Shown here: positions 1-9,389 of the stretch, in pieces | How positions within the stretch are numbered: position 1 is the first letter of the stretch | Layout: every line of letters starts with the position of its first letter | Source: Actinomadura flavalba DSM 45200 | Lineage (GTDB): Bacteria; Actinomycetota; Actinomycetes; Streptosporangiales; Streptosporangiaceae | NCBI RefSeq assembly: GCF_000374305.1 | Contig: NZ_KB894095.1 | Span: 372,001-436,000 of the forward strand | Reading direction: 5' to 3' | Length of the DNA stretch: 64,000 bases | The notes under the pieces: model-generated | Told to the model about the DNA's origin: nothing | The model's database searches: none | Seen by the model: only the letters and a program-made list of their open reading frames with translations | Position numbers and translations under genes: made by a program

Positions 1-6
1 TGGCGC

Positions 7-1215
7 TCATGTCGGCAACCTCATGACCTCGACGTGGGTACCGGCGGGCAGGGCCTCGGCCTCCTCCTCGACCACGATGAGCGCGTTCGCGCCCGACAGC
101 GAGCCGAGCTGGTGGGAGCCCTGTCCTTCGGCGGGGGTGACGGTGTAGCGGCCGCGATGGAGCGCCAGGCGTCCCCGCAGGTAGTGGCGGATGCCCGCGG
201 GTGAACGGACGTCCGCGCCGAGTACAGCACTGACCGTTTGCGGCGGTTCGGGCGGCAGGCCCTGCATGGCGCGCAGCGCGGGGCGCACGAAGACCTGGAA
301 GGACACGTACGCGCTGACCGGGTTGCCCGGCAATGTGAAGATCGGCGTGTCCTCCAGGAGTCCGAAGCCCTGTGGTTTGCCCGGACGCATCCCGACCTTG
401 TGGAACTCGACGGTGCCGACGCCGGTCAGCACCTCTTTCACGACATCGCGGGCGCCCATCGACACACCGCCGGACGTGATGATCGCGTCCGCGCGCATGA
501 GCTGGTCTTCGAGGGTCTCCCGGACGGTGCGGGGGTCGTCACCGACCGTGGCCTGCCGGTAGCCGACGCCGCCCGCCTCGATGACGGCGGCGGTCAGCAT
601 GAAGCTGTTGGAGTCCCAGATCTGGCCGGGGGCCAGCGGAGTGCCCGGTTCGCGCAGTTCGCTGCCCGTGGACAGGACGACGACGCGCGGCTTCGGCCGC
701 ACCGACACACGGGAGCGGCCGACGGCGGCGAGCATCCCGATCTGGGCGGCGCCGAGCCGGGTGCCGGGTTCGGCGACCGTCTGCCCGGCGACGACGTCCT
801 CACCGGCCCGGCGGATGTAGTGGCCGGGCGGCGCCGGACGGTCGACGCGGACGGTGGCGGTGCCGCCATCGGTCCACTCGACGGGGATGACGGCGTCGGA
901 ACCCGCGGGCATCGGCGCGCCCGTCATGATCCGCGCGGTGAGGCCGGGACGCAGCGCGGACACGCCCTCGTCGCCCGCCGAGATGTCGCCCACGACGGGC
1001 AGGACGACGGGGTCGCGCTCGCTGGCCCCGGCGACGTCCGCCGCGACGACGGCGTACCCGTCCATCGCGGAGTTGTCGAACGGCGGCAACGGCACCGGCG
1101 CCGCGACCGCCTCGGCGAGCACCGCCCCCTCGGCCTCCAGCAACGCCAGATCCAGCGGCGCGAGCACCGGCACGCTCGCCAGTATCCCCGCCAGATGCTC
1201 CTCGACCGTTCTCAT
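7..1215 (-). CDS. moeA: Molybdopterin molybdotransferase (MoeA/Glp)
   Basis: This is predicted to insert molybdate into adenylylated molybdopterin, the last step of molybdenum cofactor synthesis, in the cytoplasm. The 402-residue protein shows the MoeA landmarks: DNSAMDGYAV near the N-terminus, the MoCF-binding segment with SGGVSMG, the GMRPGKPQGFG stretch, LPGNPVSAYVSF, and the C-terminal domain IV. I start at the ATG at 1215 (MRTVEEHL), preceded by a G-rich ribosome site; the frame stays open about 20 codons further upstream, but that part lacks family character. It lies on the same strand downstream of galU, a neighbourhood common in actinobacteria. Nothing is missing. Confidence is high. 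Confidence 0.95.
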   Translation of the reverse strand: MRTVEEHLAGILASVPVLAPLDLALLEAEGAVLAEAVAAPVPLPPFDNSAMDGYAVVAADVAGASERDPVVLPVVGDISAGDEGVSALRPGLTARIMTGAPMPAGSDAVIPVEWTDGGTATVRVDRPAPPGHYIRRAGEDVVAGQTVAEPGTRLGAAQIGMLAAVGRSRVSVRPKPRVVVLSTGSELREPGTPLAPGQIWDSNSFMLTAAVIEAGGVGYRQATVGDDPRTVRETLEDQLMRADAIITSGGVSMGARDVVKEVLTGVGTVEFHKVGMRPGKPQGFGLLEDTPIFTLPGNPVSAYVSFQVFVRPALRAMQGLPPEPPQTVSAVLGADVRSPAGIRHYLRGRLALHRGRYTVTPAEGQGSHQLGSLSGANALIVVEEEAEALPAGTHVEVMRLPT

Positions 1216-1365
1216 CCCCACGATCCCCCAGTCTCCCCGCCCGGCCTCTCCCTCGGAACGGCCCACGCCGCGCACCCCCGATTCCCCGCCGAGGTCGGCG
1301 CCCGGCGCCGGGTCGTGTGCGCTTCCCGGTGCCGGGGCGTGCGGCGAGTGGCGTGCGCGGCCGCG

Positions 1366-2286
1366 TCAGGGCCGGGCGCTGGGGACCGGGTGGTCGCGGA
1401 CGAAGTCGTGGAGCCAGGCGAGGAAGTCCTCGGCGAGGTCGTCGCGCTCGGACGCGAACTGCACGACGGTGCGCAGGTACTCCAGCTTGTTGCCGGTGTC
1501 GTAGCGGCGGCCCCGGAACTTGACGCCGTAGACGCCGCCGCCCTTTTCGGAGGGCATGTCGGCGAGCGTGCGGAGCGCGTCGGTCAGCTGGATCTCGCCG
1601 CCGCGGCCGGGCGGGGTGTTCTCCAGGACGTTGAACACCTCGGGGTCGCACACGTAGCGGCCGATGATGATCCAGTTGCTCGGCGCCTCGCCCTCCGGCG
1701 GCTTCTCCACGAGGTCGGTGATGCGGACGACGTCGTCCTCGTCGGTGGCCTCGATGGCGGCGCTGCCGTAGGCCGACACCTGGTCGGGCTCCACCTCCAT
1801 CAGCGCGACGACGCTGCCGCCGTGCCGCTGCCGCACCTCGATCATGCGGCGGAGCAACGGGTCGCGGGCGTCGATCATGTCGTCACCGAGCAGGATGGCG
1901 AACGGCTCGTTCCCCACGTGCTGCCGCGCGCAGAACACCGCGTGGCCGAGGCCCTTCGGCTCGCCCTGGCGGACGTAGTGCATGATCGCCAGGTCGGCCG
2001 ACTCGCGCACGGAGGCCAGCCGGTCGTCGTCGCCCTTGGCTTCGAGTGCCTCCTCCAGCTCGTAGGCGCGGTCGAAATGATCCTCGATGGAACGCTTGTT
2101 ACGCCCCGTGATCATCAGAACGTCGGTGAGACCCGCGTCGACCGCCTCTTCGACGACATACTGGATCGCCGGTTTGTCGACGATCGGCAGCATCTCCTTG
2201 GGCGTCGCCTTAGTGGCGGGAAGGAATCGGGTACCGAGCCCCGCCGCCGGAACGACGGCCTTGAGTACAGGTGCAGTGTCGGCCAT
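1366..2286 (-). CDS. galU: UTP-glucose-1-phosphate uridylyltransferase
   Basis: It makes UDP-glucose from UTP and glucose-1-phosphate, feeding polysaccharide and cell-envelope synthesis. The 306-residue protein starts with the nucleotidyltransferase signature AAGLGTRFLPATKATPKEM, followed by VDKPAIQYVVEEA and the LGDD metal-binding motif, and has the usual GalU length. The start ATG at 2286 lies about 30 nt from the divergent cyclo-ligase gene, so both promoters share a very short spacer. It is followed on the same strand by moeA after a 150-nt gap. Nothing unusual in the coding sequence. Confidence 0.95.
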   Translation of the reverse strand: MADTAPVLKAVVPAAGLGTRFLPATKATPKEMLPIVDKPAIQYVVEEAVDAGLTDVLMITGRNKRSIEDHFDRAYELEEALEAKGDDDRLASVRESADLAIMHYVRQGEPKGLGHAVFCARQHVGNEPFAILLGDDMIDARDPLLRRMIEVRQRHGGSVVALMEVEPDQVSAYGSAAIEATDEDDVVRITDLVEKPPEGEAPSNWIIIGRYVCDPEVFNVLENTPPGRGGEIQLTDALRTLADMPSEKGGGVYGVKFRGRRYDTGNKLEYLRTVVQFASERDDLAEDFLAWLHDFVRDHPVPSARP

Positions 2287-2319
2287 AGAGAGACCCTAGT
2301 CACCCGCGAGGACAACCAC

Positions 2320-2901
2320 GTGCGCGACATCGATGCAAAACGTCACGTCCGGAGGACGCATATTTCCGCACGCGCGACAATGGAGCCCGCCGAGCGCCAT
2401 GCGGCGGCGAGGTCCCTGCGTGACACGCTGCTGGTGGTGCCCGAGCTGGAGATGGCCGGGACGGTCGCCGCCTACGCCTCGGTGGGCACCGAGCCGGAGA
2501 CGCGCGGCCTGCTGTTCGCGTTGTGGAAGCGCGGCACGTACGTCCTGCTGCCCCGGCTGCTGCCCGACGGCGACCTGGACTGGGCGTCGTACGAGGGCCC
2601 GGATTCGCTCGCCCCGGGCGCGCGCGGCACGTGGGAGCCCACCGAGCCGCCGCGCGGACCGGCAGCGATCGCGAGCGCGGACGTGGTGCTGGCTCCGGCC
2701 GTCGCCGTGGACCGCTCGGGAACACGGCTCGGACGCGGCGGAGGATCGTACGACCGGGCCCTCGCGCGCGTCGGCCCGGCCATCCTGACCATCGCCGTGG
2801 TGTACGACGACGAGCTGGTGGACTCGCTGCCCGCCGAACCGCACGACGAACGCGTGCGAGCAGTCGCGACGCCCACCGGCGGCCTGCTACGCCTCCCATG
2901 A
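2320..2901 (+). CDS. 5-formyltetrahydrofolate cyclo-ligase
   Basis: It converts 5-formyl-THF plus ATP to 5,10-methenyl-THF, returning the storage form of folate to one-carbon metabolism. Family features are the basic helical N-terminus (AKRHVRRTHISARA), PAERHAAARSLRD, AAYASVGTEPET, and the active-site loop GTRLGRGGGSYDRAL. I chose GTG 2320, with GAGGA about 8 nt upstream, because the next ATG at 2380 would remove the conserved basic N-terminal helix. This gives 193 residues, the normal length. The frame is open for 2 kb upstream only because of GC-rich antisense to galU and moeA. Confidence 0.9.
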   Translation: MRDIDAKRHVRRTHISARATMEPAERHAAARSLRDTLLVVPELEMAGTVAAYASVGTEPETRGLLFALWKRGTYVLLPRLLPDGDLDWASYEGPDSLAPGARGTWEPTEPPRGPAAIASADVVLAPAVAVDRSGTRLGRGGGSYDRALARVGPAILTIAVVYDDELVDSLPAEPHDERVRAVATPTGGLLRLP

Positions 2902-3095
2902 CGACCCTCCGCATCGAACCGGTGACTGAGGGTTCTCATCATGTGGAGGGGGTCTGACATTTTCGCGGCCCGGGTCTCACGCCCACCCGGCCGGTGCGTC
3001 GCCGGAGCACCCTGCGGAGACCGCCCCCGCCCGTCGGCGCGGCCGCGTCGGCGGCCAGGATGGGGCTCTGGCGCGGCCCGAGGAAAGGAAGAACG

Positions 3096-4085
3096 ATGAC
3101 CGAACCCTGGCGGATTCTCGCCCTGCCCCCGCTCGGTGAAGACCTCATCCGCGGCCTGCTCGCGCCCTACGCCGACGCGCTCGATCTCGTCCTTCCCGGC
3201 ACCCGTGATCGCGCGGGCCTGCACGCCGCCCTCGCCGACGCCGAACTGGTCATCAGCGACTTCACCGGCGATCTGGCCCTGGACGCCGACGCGGTCGCCG
3301 CGGCGCCAAGGCTCGCGTTCGTCCAGACACCCGGCGTCGGCACCGACGCGATCGACCTGGACGCGCTGGCCGCCCGCGACGTCCCGGCGGCCAACACGGC
3401 CGGGTCGAACGCCCGCGCCGTCGCCGAATGGGCCGTCGGCGCGGCCTTCGCGCTCTGCCGCCACCTGGCCTGGAGCGACCGCGCCGTCCGCGCGGGCGGC
3501 TGGCCCCAGCTCGACCTGCTGGCCCTCGGCACCCGGGAACTGCACCTGCAACGCGTCGGCATCGTCGGACACGGCGCGATCGGCGCGGAGGCGGCCCGGC
3601 TGTTCGCGGCGCTCGGCGCTCCGGTGTCGTACTGGTCGCGCCGCCGTCGTCCGGACGCCGCCGCGACCTACCGCGACCTGGACGACCTGCTGGCCGGCTC
3701 GGACCTCCTGGTCCTCGCGATCCCGCTCACCGACGAGACCCGCGGCCTCATCGACGCCCGCCGCCTCGCCCTGCTGCCGCAGGGAGCGCTGCTGGTGAAC
3801 GTCGCACGCGGCGGCATCGCCCCGGACGCCGACGTCCTGGCCGCGCTGGAGTCCGGACGCCTGGCGGGCGCGGCGCTGGACGTCTTCGAGACCGAGCCGC
3901 TCGACGCCGCCCATCCGCTCCGGTCGCACGAACACGTCCTGCTCTCACCGCACGCGGCGGGCGGAACCGGTCAATCGCAGCTCAACATGGTCACGATGAT
4001 GCGGGAGAACATCGAGGCGGCGATCTCGGGACGTCCGGTGACGAACGTCGTGAACGGCGTGGACCCGCAGATCAGACGGCGATGA
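3096..4085 (+). CDS. D-2-hydroxyacid dehydrogenase
   Basis: An NAD(P)-dependent D-2-hydroxyacid dehydrogenase of 329 residues; the substrate cannot be read from sequence. The Rossmann motif GHGAIG sits mid-protein. The catalytic triad of the family is present as Arg in NVARGG, Glu in DVFETEPL and His in LLSPHAAGG. The ATG at 3096 has an excellent Shine-Dalgarno (AGGAAAGGAAG, about 5-15 nt upstream), so the longer open frame from 2994 is not used. It appears monocistronic. Confidence 0.9.
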   Translation: MTEPWRILALPPLGEDLIRGLLAPYADALDLVLPGTRDRAGLHAALADAELVISDFTGDLALDADAVAAAPRLAFVQTPGVGTDAIDLDALAARDVPAANTAGSNARAVAEWAVGAAFALCRHLAWSDRAVRAGGWPQLDLLALGTRELHLQRVGIVGHGAIGAEAARLFAALGAPVSYWSRRRRPDAAATYRDLDDLLAGSDLLVLAIPLTDETRGLIDARRLALLPQGALLVNVARGGIAPDADVLAALESGRLAGAALDVFETEPLDAAHPLRSHEHVLLSPHAAGGTGQSQLNMVTMMRENIEAAISGRPVTNVVNGVDPQIRRR

Positions 4086-4187
4086 TCAGGGCGCGACACT
4101 CGATGGGATCAGCGGATGTATGCGATCTGCACATGAATCAGTAGGATTCCTAAACGATCTTCGCCCTCGAAGCCCCCCGGGAGGGAC

Positions 4188-5672
4188 GTGCATCTCGAAG
4201 CCTGGCTACTCCTCGGGTCCACACTCGTACTCTGCGCCATCGTCGCCGTCCGGCTCTCCCACGGGGTGGGACTGCCCAGCCTCCTCGCCTACATGGCGAT
4301 CGGGCTGCTCATCGGCGAGTCGGGCTTCGGCATCGACTTCGACAACGTGGAGCTCGCCGAGATCCTGGGGCTCGCGGCCCTCGTCCTGATCCTCGCCGAA
4401 GGCGGCGTCACGACCGATTGGCGGCATGTGCGCCCATCGGTGCCCGCGGCGATCTCGGTGTCCACCCTCGGCACCCTCATCAGCATCGGCCTCGTCGCCG
4501 GCGCGGCGATGTGGCTGCTCGACATGGACTGGCAACTCGCGTTCCTGCTCGCCGCCGTCCTCGCCCCGACCGACGCGGCGGCGGTCTTCTCCGTCCTGCG
4601 GCGGCTTCCGCTGCCGTCCCGGCTCAGCGGCCTGCTGGAGGCCGAGTCGGGGTTCAACGACGCGCCGGTCGTCATCATCGTCCTCACGCTCAGCACCAGC
4701 CACGCGACGGCGCCGAACATCCCCGAGCTGTTCGGCATCATGCTGTACGAGCTGGTCGCCGGTGCCGTCATCGGCGTCCTCGTCGGCTGGCTGGGCGCGG
4801 CCGGGCTGCGCCGGATCGCATTGCCCGCGTCCGGCCTCTACCCGATCGCCGTGCTGTCGCTGGCGGTCGGGGCGTACGGCGCCGCCGCCGAGCTGCACGC
4901 CAGCGGATTCCTCGCCGTCTACGTCTCCGCCGTCGTCCTCGGCAACTCGCGGCTGCCGCACCGCCCCGCGACGCGCGGCTTCGCCGAGGGCATCGGCTGG
5001 CTCGCCCAGATCGGGCTGTTCGTCATGCTCGGCCTGCTCGCCTCGCCGGACGAGCTGCCCGCCCAGATCGTGCCCGCCCTGGTCATCGGCTTCGTCCTGC
5101 TGCTGGTGGCGCGTCCGGTGTCGGTCTATCTGTCTACGCTCGGCTTCGGCCTGAGCTGGGGCGAGAAGCTGTTCGCCTCCTGGGCCGGGCTGCGCGGCGC
5201 CGTGCCGATCATCCTGGCCACGATCCCGATGGTGAACGAGGTCGAGGGCGCGGACCGGCTGTTCGCGATCGTCTTCACGATCGTCGTCATCTTCACGCTT
5301 CTCCAAGGCCCGACGCTGCCGCTGGCCGCCCGGCTCTGCCGGTTGAAGAGCGACGAGACGACCCGCGAACTCGGCGTCGAGGCCGCCCCGCTCGAACAAC
5401 TGCACGCCGAGCTGCTCGAAGTCTCGATCCCGCCCGACTCCCGGCTCAACGGCGTGGAGATCTTCGAGCTGCGGCTGCCGAAGGGCGCGTCGATCACCCT
5501 CGTCGTCCGGGACGGGTCGAGCTTCGTCCCCGGCCCCACGACGGCGCTGCGGGCGGGCGACACGCTGCTCGTCGTCGCCACCGCCGAGGTGCGGGACGTC
5601 ACCGAGCGGCGGCTGCGGGCCGTCAGCCGTCGCGGCAAGCTCGCCGGATGGTTCGGCGAGCAGGGCACGTGA
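4188..5672 (+). CDS. Potassium/proton antiporter (CPA1, NhaP2/CvrA-like)
   Basis: An integral membrane cation/proton exchanger, 494 residues. The first ~390 residues are a run of hydrophobic helices with the CPA features LAPTDAAAVFSVL and ESGFNDAPVVI, which carry the ion-binding acidic residues. The C-terminal ~90 residues (SIPPDSRLNGVEIFEL to TLLVVATAEV) form a TrkA-C/RCK_C regulatory domain that binds a small ligand and gates transport in this family. Start GTG 4188 has GGGAGGGAC directly upstream. Related K+/H+ antiporters lower cytoplasmic K+; the ion specificity here is inferred. Confidence 0.9.
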   Translation: MHLEAWLLLGSTLVLCAIVAVRLSHGVGLPSLLAYMAIGLLIGESGFGIDFDNVELAEILGLAALVLILAEGGVTTDWRHVRPSVPAAISVSTLGTLISIGLVAGAAMWLLDMDWQLAFLLAAVLAPTDAAAVFSVLRRLPLPSRLSGLLEAESGFNDAPVVIIVLTLSTSHATAPNIPELFGIMLYELVAGAVIGVLVGWLGAAGLRRIALPASGLYPIAVLSLAVGAYGAAAELHASGFLAVYVSAVVLGNSRLPHRPATRGFAEGIGWLAQIGLFVMLGLLASPDELPAQIVPALVIGFVLLLVARPVSVYLSTLGFGLSWGEKLFASWAGLRGAVPIILATIPMVNEVEGADRLFAIVFTIVVIFTLLQGPTLPLAARLCRLKSDETTRELGVEAAPLEQLHAELLEVSIPPDSRLNGVEIFELRLPKGASITLVVRDGSSFVPGPTTALRAGDTLLVVATAEVRDVTERRLRAVSRRGKLAGWFGEQGT

Positions 5673-5780
5673 CGGACGGGAACAGGGGCGGGACGAATCC
5701 CGTTCCCAACATCGGTACCATTAGCAGTCGTTTCAACTGAGTGCCAGCCCGGTGCCGGGCTGTGTCAGCGAGGAGGAACC

Positions 5781-6134
5781 GTGCCGACGTATCAGTACGT
5801 TTGCACCGAGTGCGGCGAGCCTCTCGAGGTCGTGCAGAAGTTCAGCGACGACGCGCTGACCGAGTGCCCGGCCTGCGAGGGCAAGCTCCGCAAGGTGTTC
5901 TCCGCCGCGGGGATCATCTTCAAGGGGTCGGGCTTCTACCGCACCGACAGCCGCGGCTCGGGGTCGAAGACCGCGTCCACGACGGGCGCGTCGTCCACGG
6001 CGTCCTCGACGGACACGGCCAAGTCCGACTCGGGCTCGTCGTCCGAGTCGTCCGGCACGAAGTCCACGTCGAGTGACAGTTCGTCGTCTTCGACGTCGTC
6101 GTCCTCTTCGTCTTCGTCGGAGAAGGTGGCCTGA
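5781..6134 (+). CDS. FmdB-type zinc-ribbon protein with Ser/Thr-rich tail
   Basis: A 117-residue protein. Residues 1-50 are the FmdB/CxxC_CxxC_SSSS zinc ribbon (MPTYQYVCTECG, later CPACEGKLRKVFSAAG and the SGFYRTDSR end). The family is nearly universal in actinobacteria and its role is unsettled (regulatory or ribosome-linked). The last ~60 residues are almost entirely Ser, Thr and Gly with some Asp and Glu, longer than the usual tail. A strong ribosome site (GAGGAGGA) precedes GTG 5781, and a good hairpin terminator follows. Confidence 0.9.
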   Translation: MPTYQYVCTECGEPLEVVQKFSDDALTECPACEGKLRKVFSAAGIIFKGSGFYRTDSRGSGSKTASTTGASSTASSTDTAKSDSGSSSESSGTKSTSSDSSSSSTSSSSSSSSEKVA

Positions 6135-6143
6135 CACGGGCGC

Positions 6144-6166
6144 GCGGGCCCGGGTGCCGGGCCCGC
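6144..6166 (+). terminator. Hairpin after the FmdB-type gene
   Basis: A perfect 10-bp stem (GCGGGCCCGG paired with CCGGGCCCGC) with a 3-nt loop lies 10 nt after the stop codon. It is typical of actinobacterial terminators without a long U tract. Confidence 0.7.
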
Positions 6167-6277
6167 ACCCCGTCTGCGGTCTGAAGACGGGACGCGCGCC
6201 TCACCCTCTCGGGTGAGCCCCGAACCGGCCCGTCCGCTCGACGCGCGTTCGCCCGGGTGCGGCCGACGATGTCGGGC

Positions 6278-8362
6278 ATGAACACCCCGACACGTTCGTC
6301 CCTCCTCAACGCCGTCTTCGGCCGGCGTGGCAAGTGGGTCGTCCTCGCCCTGTGGATCGTGCTCGTCGTCGTCCTCGGGCCGCTCGCCGGACGGCTCGGC
6401 GACGTCAAGGAGGATGGCGCCGCCGCCTGGCTGCCCGGCGGCGCCGAGTCCACGCGCGTCATCGAGCTACAGGACTCCTTCCGCACGGACGACACCGCCC
6501 CGGCGATCGTCGTCTACGCCCGCGAGGGCGGCCTGTCCCCCGCCGACCACGCCAAGGTCCGCGCCGACGCCGCCGCGTTCGCCGCACTGCCCGGCGCCGC
6601 CACGCCGATCGGCCCCGAGGCCGCGCCCGACGGCGCCGCGCTCCGGCTCGTCGTGCCGATCCACGACGACCACGTGACCGCGTCGGTCGAGGAGGCGCGC
6701 AAGATCGCCGAGCGGGGACCGCCCGGCCTGACGGCGCACATCACCGGCCCGGCCGGCGGCGAGGCCGACTTCGACGCCGCGCTGGAGGGAATCGACGGGT
6801 TCCTGCTGATGGCGGCCGGTCTCGTCGTGATCGTCCTGCTACTTCTGATCTACCGCAGTCCGGTGCTGTGGTTCGTGCCCGTCCTCTCCGCCCTCATCGC
6901 CCTGGGTCTCTCGCAGGCCATGGTCTACCTGCTCGCCCGCCATGCGGACGTCACCGTCAACGAGCAGAGCGCGGGCATCCTGACCGTGCTGGTCTTCGGC
7001 GTCGCCACCGACTACGCGCTGCTGCTCGTCGCCCGCTACCGCGAGGAACTGCGGCGGCACCCCGACCGGCACGACGCGATGGCCGCCGCCGTGCGGCGCG
7101 CCGGACCGGCTCTCCTCGCCTCCGCCGGGACCGTCGCGGCGGGTCTGCTGTGCCTGCTCGCCGCCGAGGTGAACTCCACCGCCGGGCTCGGGCCCGTCGC
7201 CGCCGCCGGGGTCCTCACCGCGCTCGCCGCCATGGGCACGCTGCTGCCCGCGCTGCTGCTCATCCTCGGCCGGTGGGTCTTCTGGCCGCTCGTCCCCCGG
7301 TACGACCCGGCCTACGAGCAGCGTCCCCAGCGCGGTGTCTGGGCGCGCCTCGCGCGGCTGACCGGCCGCCGGGCGCGGCTGCTGTGGGGCGGGTCCGCGC
7401 TCGTCCTGGTCGCGCTGACCCCCGGCATCGCCTCGCTCGACCCCGGCACGCTGCCCGAGATGCGGCAGTTCACCGGGCGACCCGACTCGGTCGTCGGCGC
7501 CGAGATCGCCGACCGGCATTTCCCCGCTGCCCAGGGCAACCCCGCTGTGATCATCGGTCCGGCCGCGCAGTCCGCGCAGATCGCCGGCGCCGCCGGACGG
7601 ACGCCGGGTGTGCAGGCCGTGAGCCCGCCCGAGCAGGGCCGCGGCGGACTCGTCCGGTACGAGGTGACGCTCCACGGGCCGGGCGACGACGACGCGGCCG
7701 GACGCACGATCGAGCGGTTGCGCGCGTCGGTGGGCGATCTCGGTGCGAAGGTCGGCGGCCAGCGGGCCGTCGACCTCGACATGGCCACCGCGACCGCCCG
7801 CGACAACCGGGTCATCATGCCGATGGCGCTGGCGCTCGTGCTGCTGATCCTGCTGCTGCTCCGCTCGCTCGTCGCGCCGCTGCTCATGATCGCCACCGTG
7901 GTGTTGTCGTACGCTGCGACGCTGGGCGTCTCGGCGCTCGTCTTCGACCACGTCTTCGGCTTCGCGGGGACCGACGACGCGTTCCCGCTGATGACGTTCA
8001 TCTTCCTGGTGTCGCTCGGCGTCGACTACAACATCTTCCTCATGCACCGGGTGCGTGAGGAGGCCGCGTCGCACGGTACCCGGACCGGGATTCTGCGGGG
8101 GCTGTCGATGACCGGCGGGGTGATCACGTCCGCCGGGCTCGTGCTGGCGGCCACGTTCGCCGCGCTGGCGACGCTGCCGCTGGTGCCGTTCGCGGCGATC
8201 GGGTTCGCGGTCGCGTTCGGCGTCCTGCTGGACACGCTCGTCGTGCGGACACTGCTGCTCCCGGCGCTGGCCCATGACCTCGGAGACCGGATCTGGCGGC
8301 CCGGGAAGGCGCCCTCGGAGCCGGTTCAGCGGCGGTCGCAAGTCCTCGATCCGGTCGGCTGA
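6278..8362 (+). CDS. MMPL-family RND transporter
   Basis: A roughly 694-residue membrane protein of the MMPL/RND family. It has two repeats, each with one leading helix, a large extracytoplasmic loop and a helical bundle. Family motifs are FGVATDYALLLVARYREEL in the first half and LGVDYNIFLMHRVREE in the second, with the proton-relay Asp in each DY(A/N). Relatives export lipids or hydrophobic drugs; the cargo here is unknown. Three in-frame starts are possible (6257, 6269, 6278). I prefer ATG 6278 because the basic-then-hydrophobic first helix begins just after it. No regulator is adjacent. Confidence 0.9.
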   Translation: MNTPTRSSLLNAVFGRRGKWVVLALWIVLVVVLGPLAGRLGDVKEDGAAAWLPGGAESTRVIELQDSFRTDDTAPAIVVYAREGGLSPADHAKVRADAAAFAALPGAATPIGPEAAPDGAALRLVVPIHDDHVTASVEEARKIAERGPPGLTAHITGPAGGEADFDAALEGIDGFLLMAAGLVVIVLLLLIYRSPVLWFVPVLSALIALGLSQAMVYLLARHADVTVNEQSAGILTVLVFGVATDYALLLVARYREELRRHPDRHDAMAAAVRRAGPALLASAGTVAAGLLCLLAAEVNSTAGLGPVAAAGVLTALAAMGTLLPALLLILGRWVFWPLVPRYDPAYEQRPQRGVWARLARLTGRRARLLWGGSALVLVALTPGIASLDPGTLPEMRQFTGRPDSVVGAEIADRHFPAAQGNPAVIIGPAAQSAQIAGAAGRTPGVQAVSPPEQGRGGLVRYEVTLHGPGDDDAAGRTIERLRASVGDLGAKVGGQRAVDLDMATATARDNRVIMPMALALVLLILLLLRSLVAPLLMIATVVLSYAATLGVSALVFDHVFGFAGTDDAFPLMTFIFLVSLGVDYNIFLMHRVREEAASHGTRTGILRGLSMTGGVITSAGLVLAATFAALATLPLVPFAAIGFAVAFGVLLDTLVVRTLLLPALAHDLGDRIWRPGKAPSEPVQRRSQVLDPVG

Positions 8363-8564
8363 AGGCGTTCCCCGCCGGACGTTGTCCACAGGCGGGGCGC
8401 TCGGCTGCGGCGGCCGCGTCAGGTGCGGAAGACTTGAATCAAGGGGGTCCCCAGAGAGGTTGCGGGCACCCCGGCCGCCGCGCCGTCGAACATCCCCGAG
8501 AAAGTTATCCACAGGGCTCGGGTGATCGCTGCGGGGGTGCTCCGCACCTGGTTAATGTCGCCGC

Positions 8565-9389
8565 ATGGCAACGACGCAGCGTCACCAGCCCGCCGCCGAG
8601 ATCGGCGTCATCGGCGGCTCCGGCTTCTACTCCTTCCTCGACGACGTCGAAGAGATCCGCCTCGACACTCCCTACGGGCCGCCGAGCGATCCGCTCGCCG
8701 TCGGCACCCTGCACGGGCGGCGGGTCGCGTTCGTGCCCCGGCACGGGCGCGACCACCGGTTCCCGCCGCACGCCATCCCCTACCGCGCGAACCTGTGGGC
8801 GCTCCGGTCGCTGGGCGTCCGGCAGGTGCTCGCACCGAGCGCGGTGGGTTCGCTGCGCGCCGAGTACGGGCCGGGCACGCTGATCGTGCCCGACCAGCTC
8901 GTCGACCGTACGTCCGGGCGCGCCCAGACGTACTACGACTCCGGCGCCGCCGTCCACGTCTCCTTCTCCGATCCGTACTGCCCCGAGGGGAGACGCGCGG
9001 CAGTGCGGGCGGCGTCCGGCGCGTCCTGGCCCACGGTCGACGGCGGCACCCTCGTCGTCATCGAGGGGCCGCGGTTCTCCACCCGCGCCGAGTCCCGCTG
9101 GTTCGCCGGGCAGGGCTGGTCGCTCGTCGGCATGACGGGCCATCCCGAGGCCGTCCTGGCCCGCGAGCTGGCGCTCTGCTACACGCCTCTGTGCCTGGTC
9201 ACCGATCTCGACGCGGGCATCGAGACGGGCGAGGGCGTCACCATGCAGGAGGTGCTGCGGGTGTTCGGGGAGAACATCGGCCAGCTGCGCTCGCTCGTCG
9301 GCGAGATCGTCGGAGCCCTACCCGAGGCGCGGCCCTGCCCGTGCCCGGACGTCCTCGACGGCATCAAGCTCCCGCTGGAGCTGCCGTGA
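8565..9389 (+). CDS. mtnP: S-methyl-5'-thioadenosine phosphorylase
   Basis: It cleaves methylthioadenosine with phosphate to adenine and methylthioribose-1-phosphate (methionine/polyamine salvage). The 274-residue protein has the purine nucleoside phosphorylase fold motifs IGVIGGSGFYSF at the N-terminus, FVPRHGRDHRFPPHAIPYRANLWAL in two pieces, SAVGSL, and GMTGHPEAVLARELALCY plus TDLDAG near the substrate site. Related actinobacterial enzymes can prefer other purine nucleosides, so the exact substrate is inferred. The next gene starts inside its stop codon (GTGA), so the two are co-transcribed. Confidence 0.88.
   Translation: MATTQRHQPAAEIGVIGGSGFYSFLDDVEEIRLDTPYGPPSDPLAVGTLHGRRVAFVPRHGRDHRFPPHAIPYRANLWALRSLGVRQVLAPSAVGSLRAEYGPGTLIVPDQLVDRTSGRAQTYYDSGAAVHVSFSDPYCPEGRRAAVRAASGASWPTVDGGTLVVIEGPRFSTRAESRWFAGQGWSLVGMTGHPEAVLARELALCYTPLCLVTDLDAGIETGEGVTMQEVLRVFGENIGQLRSLVGEIVGALPEARPCPCPDVLDGIKLPLELP

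Noticed and set aside
238..2319. Very long plus-strand open frame before the cyclo-ligase
   Set aside because: It is antisense to moeA and galU; the codon pattern reflects their third-position GC. Only the part from 2320 is protein-like.
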